Below, piece by piece: positions 57,676-64,000 of a DNA stretch of 64,000 nucleotides. Both the position numbers and the translations under genes were made by a program. The number at the start of each line of letters is the position of its first letter. The first letter of the stretch is position 1. Source of the DNA: Rhodovastum atsumiense (lineage in GTDB: Bacteria > Pseudomonadota > Alphaproteobacteria > Acetobacterales > Acetobacteraceae); assembly GCF_937425535.1 (NCBI RefSeq), contig NZ_OW485601.1, forward strand, positions 2,835,501-2,899,500. Direction: 5' to 3'. A model generated the notes under the pieces. The model saw nothing but the letters and a program-made list of their open reading frames with translations, did not search any database and was not told where the DNA came from.

Positions 57676-60366
57676 ATGACCGAAGGCAACGATCAGGACC
57701 AAGGCAAGGGCCGGCTTTCTCTGCGCCCCTCGGGACGCGTCGAGCTGGGCCGTACCGTGGATGCCGGATCAGTCCGACAGAGCTTCAGCCACGGCCGTTC
57801 GAAGGTCGTGCAGGTGGAAGTGCGCAAGACGCGTGCCCCCGCCGCGCCGGCGCGGCAGGGTGGCCAGGGCGGCGGCGGCGGCGGTGGCGGCGGACAGCAG
57901 CGCAGCGGCGGTGGTAACCGCCAGGGCGGCGGTGGCCGCGCGCTGACCGCGACCGAGCTCGCCGCCCGTCAGCGTGCGCTGCTCGAGCAGCAGCGCGAGG
58001 CGGCGCGGCGCGAGGCCGAACGGCGCGAGCAGGAAAAGATCATGATCCTCTCCGCCGCCGAGGAAGCGCGGCGGCGCGAGGAGGAGGCCCGCAAGGCCGC
58101 CGAGGAAGAAGCTCGCCGCAAGGTCGAGGAAGAAGAACGCGCGCGCGCCGAGGAAGAGGCCCGCCGGGCCGCCCAGGCCGCCGCAGCGGCCCAGGCCGCG
58201 GCCCAGGCCGCGACGCCGCGGACCCAGGCCCCGGTGCAGGAAGCGCGCCGTCCGGCCCGCCCGGGCCCGCAGCGTCCGGCCCCGCAGCGCCCGGGGGCGG
58301 CTCCGGCCGCTCCGGCGGCACCGGCCTCCGAGACCCTGCGCCTCAAGCCCGCCCGCCCGGGCGGCGAGGAAGAAGAAGCGCGCCCTGTGCGCCGTCCCGG
58401 CACTCCGGCTGGCGCCCCGCCGCGCAAGCCGCAGGTCGCCGCGCCGAAGAAGGGGGGCGATGACCGCCGCCGCCCCGGCAAGATCGACGTCGTCGCCGCC
58501 ATCGAGGGCGAGGACGATCGCGTGCGCTCGCTCGCCAGTGTGCGGCGCCAGCGCGAGCGCGAGCGTCGGCAGGCCGAGCTGGAGCGGTTGCGTTCCGATC
58601 AGGTGAAGGTCGTGCGTGAAGTCGTGCTGCCTGACAACATCACCGTGCAGGAGCTGGCCAACCGCATGGCCACCCGCGCCGGTGACGTGATCAAGACCTT
58701 GATGAAGCTGGGCGTGATGGCGACCATCACGCAGACGCTGGACGCCGACACCGCCGAGCTGGTGGTGCAGGAGTTCGGCCACCGGGTGAAGCGCGTCTCC
58801 GAGGACGATGTCGAGCTGGGCCTGGAAGGCGCCGCCGACACCGATGCGGAGCTGCTGCCGCGCCCGCCGGTGGTGACGGTCATGGGCCATGTCGACCACG
58901 GCAAGACCTCGCTGCTGGACGCGCTGCGCCACAGCGACGTGGCGGCGGCCGAGGCCGGCGGCATCACCCAGCATATCGGCGCCTATCAGGTGAAGCTCGC
59001 CTCCGGCGACCGCATCACCTTCATCGACACCCCCGGCCACGAAGCCTTCACCGCCATGCGTTCGCGCGGTGCCAGCGTGACCGACATCGTGGTGCTGGTG
59101 GTGGCCGCCGATGACGGCGTCATGCCGCAGACCATCGAGGCGATCCGCCACGCCAAGGCGGCCAACGCCCCGATCATCGTCGCCATCAACAAGATGGACC
59201 GGCCGGACGCCAACCCCAACCGGGTGCGCCAGGAACTGCTCAGCCACGACATCGTGGTCGAGGACATGGGCGGCGAGACCCAGGACGTGGAAGTGTCGGC
59301 GCTGAAGAAGACCGGGCTCGACAAGCTGCAGGAGGCGATCCTGCTGCAGGCCGAGATCCTGGACCTGCGCGCCAATCCCGGCCGCACCGCCGAAGGCTCG
59401 GTGATCGAAAGCCGGCTGGATCGCGGCCGCGGTCCGGTTGCCACCGTGCTGGTGCAGAAGGGCACGCTGCAGCAGGGCGACATCATCGTCGCCGGCGCCG
59501 AATGGGGCCGCGTGCGCGCCATGCTCGACGACAAGGGCCGCGCCATGAAGGACGCGGGCCCCTCCACCCCGGTGGAGGTGCTCGGCCTGGCCGGCGTGCC
59601 GAGCGCGGGCGAACCCTTCGTGGTGGTTGAGAACGAAGGCCGCGCCCGCGAGATCAGCGAGTTCCGCCAGCGCAAGATCCGCGAGAAGGCCGCCGGCGTC
59701 GCCACCGCGGCGCGCGGCACGCTGGACCAGATGCTGGCCCGCATCGCCGCGGGCGAGCAGAAGGAAGTCGCGGTCCTGATCAAGGCCGACGTGCAGGGCA
59801 GCGCCGAGGCGATCCAGGCCACGGTGATGAAGCAGCAGCACGAGGAGGTGAAGGTCCGGGTGCTGCTCGCCGGGGTCGGCCAGATCACCGAAAGCGACGT
59901 GCAGCTTGCCAAGGCTTCGGACGCGGTCATCGTCGCCTTCAACGTCCGCGCCACCACCCAGGCCCGGGAGCTGGCGCAGCGCGAGGCGGTGGATATCCGC
60001 TACTACTCGATCATCTACGATGTCGCCGACGACATCGAGAAGATGGTCAAGGGCAAGGTGGCGCCGAAGGCCCGCGAGAAGTTCCTCGGCTACGCCGAGA
60101 TCCGCCGCGTGTTCGAGATCACCAAGGTCGGCAAGGTGGCGGGCTGCATGGTCACCGAGGGCCTGGTCAAGCGCGGTGCCGGCGTGCGCCTGCTGCGCGA
60201 CGGCGTGGTCGTCCACACCGGCGACCTGACCCAGCTCAAGCGCTTCAAGGACGATGTCCGCGAAGTCGCCCGTGGCTACGAATGCGGCCTGTCCTTCGCC
60301 AACTTCAACGACCTGCGCGAAGGCGACATGGTGGAGTGCTACGAAACCGAGATGGTGCCGGCTTGA
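57676..60366 (+). CDS. infB: Translation initiation factor IF-2
   Basis: 896 residues. A long low-complexity N-terminal region (about 50-250: Gly-rich, then charged helical [19 protein letters not shown] coiled coil, then Pro/Ala/Arg-rich) precedes the conserved GTPase: G1 GHVDHGKTS near 404, G3 DTPGHEAF near 450, G4 NKMD near 505. C-terminal domains bind fMet-tRNA. ATG directly abuts the ylxR stop. The length of the N-terminal domain fits other alphaproteobacteria. Confidence 0.98.
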   Translation: MTEGNDQDQGKGRLSLRPSGRVELGRTVDAGSVRQSFSHGRSKVVQVEVRKTRAPAAPARQGGQGGGGGGGGGQQRSGGGNRQGGGGRALTATELAARQRALLEQQREAARREAERREQEKIMILSAAEEARRREEEARKAAEEEARRKVEEEERARAEEEARRAAQAAAAAQAAAQAATPRTQAPVQEARRPARPGPQRPAPQRPGAAPAAPAAPASETLRLKPARPGGEEEEARPVRRPGTPAGAPPRKPQVAAPKKGGDDRRRPGKIDVVAAIEGEDDRVRSLASVRRQRERERRQAELERLRSDQVKVVREVVLPDNITVQELANRMATRAGDVIKTLMKLGVMATITQTLDADTAELVVQEFGHRVKRVSEDDVELGLEGAADTDAELLPRPPVVTVMGHVDHGKTSLLDALRHSDVAAAEAGGITQHIGAYQVKLASGDRITFIDTPGHEAFTAMRSRGASVTDIVVLVVAADDGVMPQTIEAIRHAKAANAPIIVAINKMDRPDANPNRVRQELLSHDIVVEDMGGETQDVEVSALKKTGLDKLQEAILLQAEILDLRANPGRTAEGSVIESRLDRGRGPVATVLVQKGTLQQGDIIVAGAEWGRVRAMLDDKGRAMKDAGPSTPVEVLGLAGVPSAGEPFVVVENEGRAREISEFRQRKIREKAAGVATAARGTLDQMLARIAAGEQKEVAVLIKADVQGSAEAIQATVMKQQHEEVKVRVLLAGVGQITESDVQLAKASDAVIVAFNVRATTQARELAQREAVDIRYYSIIYDVADDIEKMVKGKVAPKAREKFLGYAEIRRVFEITKVGKVAGCMVTEGLVKRGAGVRLLRDGVVVHTGDLTQLKRFKDDVREVARGYECGLSFANFNDLREGDMVECYETEMVPA

Positions 60367-60773
60367 GGCACGGCGGGACCCAGCACTCCGCGAAGGCCCC
60401 CTCGCAGCGGCAATTGCGCGTGGCGGAGGAAATCCGCCACGTGCTCGCCGGTGTGTTCGGGCGCGGCGAAATCCGCGACCCGGACCTCACCGACGTGGCC
60501 ATCACGGTGACCGAGGTGCGGGTCAGCCCCGACCTCAAACACGCCACGGCCTTCGTGGTGCGGCTCGGGCGCTCGGATATCGCCGAGAAACTGCCCGCGT
60601 TGAAACGCGCGGCGCCCTTCCTGCGCGGACAACTCGCCCACGCGTTGCGGCTGCGTTATGCACCGGAGCTGCATTTCCAGGTGGATACCAGCCTGGATAA
60701 CGCCATGCATATCGACGCCCTGCTGCATTCGCCCGAAGTCGAACGCGACCTCGGCTCCACGCGGAACGGCTGA
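60363..60773 (+). CDS. rbfA: Ribosome-binding factor A
   Basis: 136 residues. [45 protein letters not shown] and [27 protein letters not shown] are the RbfA core. Helps 30S maturation and cold adaptation. The TTG start at 60363 overlaps the infB stop (TTGA), giving coupled translation; no later ATG or GTG keeps the first helix. Confidence 0.93.
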   Translation: MRHGGTQHSAKAPSQRQLRVAEEIRHVLAGVFGRGEIRDPDLTDVAITVTEVRVSPDLKHATAFVVRLGRSDIAEKLPALKRAAPFLRGQLAHALRLRYAPELHFQVDTSLDNAMHIDALLHSPEVERDLGSTRNG

Positions 60774-60782
60774 GCCTTGTTG

Positions 60783-60799
60783 GCGGGGCGTTGCCCCGC
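60783..60799 (+). terminator. Short GC-rich hairpin after rbfA
   Basis: GCGGGGC-GTT-GCCCCGC, a perfect 7-bp stem ten bases past the rbfA stop, without a T-run. Possible end of the nusA operon transcript. Confidence 0.45.
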
Positions 60800-60827
60800 G
60801 CCTCACCAGGGCTCCGCAATGGCAGGC

Positions 60828-60921
60828 GTAGGGCGGATAAGCGCAGCGCAATCCGCCATCGCAACGCTGCGCGAGGTGCCCACCCTGTGATGGCGGATTG
60901 CGCTGCGCTTATCCGCCCTAC
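60828..60921. repeat. REP doublet (REPIN-like) inverted repeat
   Basis: Two perfect 33-base inverted arms, 60828-60860 and 60889-60921, enclose a 28-base centre. Each arm is itself an imperfect palindrome (GGCGGAT...ATCCGCC around a GCGC core). This double nesting is the form of REPIN/BIME elements, mobilised in trans by REP-associated tyrosine transposases. No transposase gene is in the window. Confidence 0.8.
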
Positions 60922-61009
60922 ATGACCTGCGCCGAAACCTCGCCAATCCGGTACGATCCGGTCCGTGCTATGCTGCATCGCAGCACTCCACGACACGGAG
61001 GATGGGCCG

Positions 61010-61285
61010 ATGGAGGTCAAGGAAGCCGTCGCCGCAGCCAAGGCCTGCGTGCGTGAGCTGTTCGTGGGCGAGTCCATCGCCAATATCGGGCTGGAAGAGG
61101 TCGCCTATGACGAGGCGGCCGGGCAGTGGCATGTCACCATTGGCTTTGCCCGCCCCTGGGAAATGAGCATCGGCCTCATGACGGTGCAGGGTCAGGGCAC
61201 CAGCCGTTCCTACAAGGTCATCGCCATTTCCGATCGGGATGGCCGGGTCGTGTCGGTGCGCGACCGGGATCTCTCGCCGCCCTGA
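61010..61285 (+). CDS. Conserved small hypothetical protein
   Basis: 91 residues, soluble, alpha-beta: an N-terminal helix (EVKEAVAAAKACVRELF), then strands ending in SYKVIAISDRDGRVVSVRDRD, which recalls PepSY-like or similar small folds but without a firm match. I do not know the function. ATG 61010 has CGGAGGATGGGCCG upstream. Confidence 0.7.
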   Translation: MEVKEAVAAAKACVRELFVGESIANIGLEEVAYDEAAGQWHVTIGFARPWEMSIGLMTVQGQGTSRSYKVIAISDRDGRVVSVRDRDLSPP

Positions 61286-61287
61286 CG

Positions 61288-61530
61288 TTACCAGCCGGGC
61301 ATGCCCGGTCCGGTCCAGGGATGCAGGGACGCAGGCGGCTGACGGTCGGGCAGGCCGATATCCCGGCGCAGCCGCGCATCCATCTCCGCCAGCATGTCCC
61401 TCTGCCGCCGGCGCGATTGCGCGGAGCCGGTGACATACCACCAGATTTCCCTCAGCGCGGCGCGAACCGGCGCGGTGATGGGACTGGAGCTTACGGAACA
61501 AAGGGTTGGCGCGATCGAGGGGGATGACAT
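61288..61530 (-). CDS. DUF1127 (YjiS-like) small protein
   Basis: 80 residues. The C-terminal half has REIWWYVTGSAQSRRRQRDMLAEMDARLRRDIGL, the DUF1127 signature (R-rich then L..MD.RLL.DIGL). Such Arg-rich proteins bind RNA or act in phosphate/carbon stress in alphaproteobacteria. ATG 61530 follows a CGGGGGG ribosome site. The open frame continues upstream across the LysR gene, but that part is a shadow. Confidence 0.72.
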   Translation of the reverse strand: MSSPSIAPTLCSVSSSPITAPVRAALREIWWYVTGSAQSRRRQRDMLAEMDARLRRDIGLPDRQPPASLHPWTGPGMPGW

Positions 61531-61609
61531 GGCCCCCCGAAGCTGCGCCCTGGTGCGCGCAAATCGAAGAATATTATTCTGATGCGCCGCATTCGGATAA
61601 ATTTGTCTT

Positions 61610-62527
61610 ATGGGACCCACGCTCAGGCAGATCCGCAGTTTTCTCGCCGTGGTCGAGGCGGGCAGCGTGTCGGAGGCTGCTGCCGCGCTCGGGCTGACCC
61701 AGCCCGCGGCCAGCCAGCAATTGCGCGAACTGGAGCGCAGCCTCGGCGTGCGGTTGCTGGAACGGGCCAAGGGGCGGGTGCTGCCAACGGCGGCGGGGGA
61801 GGCGATCCTCGCCCCGGCACGGCGGGCGCTGGCAGCGGTGGACGACATCCGCGCCGGGGTCGCGGCCTTTCGCGACGGGGCGGCGGGGCGGGTGCGGCTC
61901 GGCACCGGGGCCACCGCCTGCATCCATCTGCTGCCGCCGGTGCTGGCGGCGCTGAAGGCGCAGGTGCCGGGGGCAGAGGTGATCATCTCCATCGGCAATA
62001 CCACCGAGATGCTGCGCCAGGTGGAGGAAGGGAGCCTGGATGCGGCGCTGGTGACGTTGCCGGCGCCGATCTCCCGGGCGCTCTGCACGACGGTGGTGGC
62101 GACCGACCCGTTGCTGGCGCTGCTGCCGCGTGACCTGGTGCCGCCGGGCCGGGCGGCGCTCTCGGCGACCGAGCTGCTGGGGCTGCCGCTGATCCTTTAT
62201 GAGCCGGGCGGCAGCACGCGCGCGATCATCGATGGCTGGTTCCGCCGCGCCGGGCAGGTGCCGCAGCCGGTGATGGAACTGGGCAGCATCGAGGCGATCA
62301 AGGTGCTGGTGGGCAACGGAAGCGGCGGTTCGGTGGTGCCGGCGCTGGCCCTGGCCGGCGCGGCGGGCGAGGTGCCGGGGGCGGTCGCCTGCCCGCTGTC
62401 GCCGCCGCTGTCGCGCCGGCTGGCCATCGTGCTGCGGCGGGAAAAGGTGCTGGACCGGGTGTTGCGGGCCTTGCTGTCCGGCTTGCAGGCCCATGCCGGG
62501 GCAGGGGCGGCGCCGTCGCTTTCGTGA
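61610..62527 (+). CDS. LysR-family transcriptional regulator
   Basis: 305 residues: winged helix-turn-helix at 1-62 (GSVSEAAAALGLTQPAASQQLRELE) and an effector domain with GTGATACIHLLPPVLAALK and LILYEPGGSTRAIID. Divergent from the DUF1127 gene with a 79-base gap that contains an AGAATATTATTCT dyad (61567-61579), a possible self-regulatory site. Targets and inducer are unknown. Confidence 0.88.
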   Translation: MGPTLRQIRSFLAVVEAGSVSEAAAALGLTQPAASQQLRELERSLGVRLLERAKGRVLPTAAGEAILAPARRALAAVDDIRAGVAAFRDGAAGRVRLGTGATACIHLLPPVLAALKAQVPGAEVIISIGNTTEMLRQVEEGSLDAALVTLPAPISRALCTTVVATDPLLALLPRDLVPPGRAALSATELLGLPLILYEPGGSTRAIIDGWFRRAGQVPQPVMELGSIEAIKVLVGNGSGGSVVPALALAGAAGEVPGAVACPLSPPLSRRLAIVLRREKVLDRVLRALLSGLQAHAGAGAAPSLS

Positions 62528-62652
62528 TGCCCTGGGCTGCGCTGGCCGGGCGGGCGCCGGGCCTTCCCGGCCTTGTTTTCGCATCCCCGCCGTGGTCTAT
62601 GCGCCGCCTTTCCCGCCCCCGCCCTTTTTTTCTGTTCCTGTACAAGAGCCGC

Positions 62653-63579
62653 ATGCGCCATCGTAAGCAACGCGGCCGTCCCCTGGACGGCTGGCTGATC
62701 ATCGACAAGCCCCAGGGCCTCACCAGCACCGATGTGGTGAACCGGTTGAAGCGCTGGTTCGACGCCCAGAAATGCGGCCATGGTGGCACGCTCGACCCGC
62801 TCGCCACCGGACTCCTGCCGATCGCCTTCGGGGCCGCCACCAAGACCGTGCCCTATGTCATGGACGGCACCAAGCTGTACCGTTTCACCCTGCGCTTCGG
62901 CGAGGCGCGCGACACCGACGATGCCGACGGGCAGGTGATCGAGACCTCCGAAGCGCGGCCGACCGACGAGCAGATCCGCGCCGCCCTGCCGGCCCTGACC
63001 GGCGACATCATGCAGGTGCCCCCGGTCTTCTCGGCGGTGAAGGTCGCCGGCGAGCGCGCCTATGACCTCTCGCGCGCCGGTGCCCCGCCGGTGCTCGATC
63101 CGCGTCCGGCCCGCGTCGATCGCTTCGAGCTGATCGAGCGGGTGGATGCCGATACGGCGGTGTTCGAGGTGCAGTCGGGCAAGGGCGTCTACATGCGCAG
63201 CCTCGCCCGCGACCTGGCGCGGGCCTGCGGCACCGTGGGCCACATCGCTGCCCTGCGCCGGCTGCGTGTCGGCCCCTTCACCGAGGCGCAGGCAATTCCT
63301 CTGGACAAGCTCGCGCCCACGGAGGATACCCCGCGCGCTTCTCCGGACCTCTTGCTTCCGGTCGCGACCGCGCTGGCCGACATCCCGGCGCTGGCCCTGA
63401 CCGAGGCGGAGGCCTTCGGCCTGTCGAACGGCCAGGCGATCAGCCTGGTCACGCTGATGGGACGCATTCCAGGGGCGGCCGATCCCGATGGGGGTCTGGC
63501 CCGTGCCATGGCGGGGAGCCGCGTGATCGGGCTGTGCCGGCTGGAAGATGGCTGGCTCAGGCCCGAACGGCTGCTCTGA
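62653..63579 (+). CDS. truB: tRNA pseudouridine(55) synthase
   Basis: 308 residues. [24 protein letters not shown] at the start, catalytic Asp in [16 protein letters not shown] near 47, and [34 protein letters not shown] later. Makes psi55 in the T-loop of tRNAs. The ATG at 62653 gives [15 protein letters not shown]; 43 upstream residues read through the intergenic region and are discarded. Confidence 0.96.
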   Translation: MRHRKQRGRPLDGWLIIDKPQGLTSTDVVNRLKRWFDAQKCGHGGTLDPLATGLLPIAFGAATKTVPYVMDGTKLYRFTLRFGEARDTDDADGQVIETSEARPTDEQIRAALPALTGDIMQVPPVFSAVKVAGERAYDLSRAGAPPVLDPRPARVDRFELIERVDADTAVFEVQSGKGVYMRSLARDLARACGTVGHIAALRRLRVGPFTEAQAIPLDKLAPTEDTPRASPDLLLPVATALADIPALALTEAEAFGLSNGQAISLVTLMGRIPGAADPDGGLARAMAGSRVIGLCRLEDGWLRPERLL

Positions 63580-63623
63580 GCCGCGCGCGTCGCAGCAACC
63601 TCATTCATTCATGGAGTAAGCCG

Positions 63624-63893
63624 ATGTCGATCACAGCCGAGCGCCGCACGGCGCTGATTTCCGATTACGCCACCGTGCAGGGCGATACCGGCAGCCCCGA
63701 GGTCCAGGTGGCGCTGCTCACCGAGCGGATCAGCAACCTCACCGAGCATCTCAAGACGCATGCGAAGGACTTCCACAGCCGCCGCGGCCTGCTGATGCTG
63801 GTCGGGCGCCGCCGTCGCCTGCTCGACTATCTGCGCAAGAAGGACCACTCGCGGTACGAGGCGCTGATCGGCCGGCTCAACCTGCGCCGCTGA
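63624..63893 (+). CDS. rpsO: 30S ribosomal protein S15
   Basis: 89 residues, normal length. [49 protein letters not shown] is unmistakable. Binds 16S rRNA early in assembly. ATG 63624 is behind ATGGAGTAAGCCG. Downstream a pnp gene would be expected past the window edge. Confidence 0.98.
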   Translation: MSITAERRTALISDYATVQGDTGSPEVQVALLTERISNLTEHLKTHAKDFHSRRGLLMLVGRRRRLLDYLRKKDHSRYEALIGRLNLRR

Positions 63894-63917
63894 CCGGCAA
63901 AATCATGGTCTTGCCGG
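63894..63917 (+). terminator. Hairpin directly after rpsO
   Basis: CCGGCAA/TTGCCGG, a perfect 7-bp stem with a 10-base loop that starts right after the rpsO stop. No T-run; it may be a weak terminator or an RNase processing site before pnp. Confidence 0.4.
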
Positions 63918-64000
63918 CGCTTCCGCCTATATAAGGGGCGCCGGCGCTTCCCCCGCGCCATGGTGGCCGGGGGAGCTCCACCCCGGGGGATTGGCCCCCG

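Noticed and set aside
54735-57689. A 984-codon minus-strand frame opposite rimP, nusA and ylxR
   Set aside because: Shadow of the highly conserved plus-strand genes; composition is typical of antisense GC-rich DNA.
57860-58320. Repetitive GC-rich DNA inside infB that looks like a tandem repeat
   Set aside because: It encodes the normal Gly-rich and Ala/Glu/Arg-rich N-terminal region of IF-2, not a separate element.
57769-60216. An 815-codon minus-strand frame opposite infB
   Set aside because: Mirrors the IF-2 codon pattern; repeats of Leu/Ala/Gly/His only.

Overview
The window is GC-rich bacterial DNA with dense, closely packed genes. The rimP-nusA-ylxR/L7Ae-infB-rbfA-truB-rpsO order, Tat-exported clade I NosZ, an orphan OmpR-type regulator beside exonuclease III and long antisense shadow ORFs point to an alphaproteobacterium. 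I favour Rhodospirillales/Acetobacteraceae, but that family-level call is inference, not proof. The metabolic theme is a facultative chemoheterotroph that oxidises sugar acids and can respire S-/N-oxides and nitrous oxide.

Region 1 (1-12.4 kb): the tail of a probable polysaccharide flippase, then an aldarate catabolism block. A minus-strand operon garL-garR-ttuD-pyk-garD faces a LysR regulator; beyond the regulator lie a GudP-type transporter and two tandem glucarate dehydratases on the plus strand. Together they take D-glucarate and galactarate through 5-keto-4-deoxyglucarate, pyruvate plus tartronate semialdehyde, and glycerate to 2-phosphoglycerate; the pyruvate kinase gene in the operon serves the last step. 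An FNR-like box lies at the expected activating distance from the transporter promoter.

Region 2 (12.4-24.8 kb): a Tor-type anaerobic respiration island: torA, torD, torC, torR, torS, a shortened NosR paralogue, and a second TMAO/DMSO reductase-family molybdoenzyme with its own FNR-like box. Five consecutive hairpins separate it from region 1.

Region 3 (24.8-32.9 kb): two small membrane proteins, then a cobalamin-riboswitch-controlled ABC uptake operon that ends in a pseudoazurin gene, a tRNA-Gly(GCC), and a housekeeping run (thioredoxin-TPR, Lon-N domain, Trm112-like, DUF971).

Region 4 (32.9-43.2 kb): a complete nosRZDFYLX operon on the minus strand with an extra four-helix membrane protein at its end, and a rubrerythrin-like gene divergent from nosR. 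The NosX/ApbE flavin transferase is the only one in the window, so it could also modify the NosR paralogue in region 2. No nitrite or nitric oxide reductase genes are present here.

Region 5 (43.2-54.5 kb): dinB, an L,D-transpeptidase-domain protein, ribA, an orphan response regulator, xthA, an FAH-family hydrolase, a DctA-type transporter, dapB, metK, trmB and a GT2-GtrA fusion glycosyltransferase.

Region 6 (54.5-64 kb): the translation/transcription operon rimP-nusA-ylxR-infB-rbfA preceded by a terminator-like hairpin, a REP-doublet element, a small conserved gene, a DUF1127 gene, a second LysR regulator, truB and rpsO.
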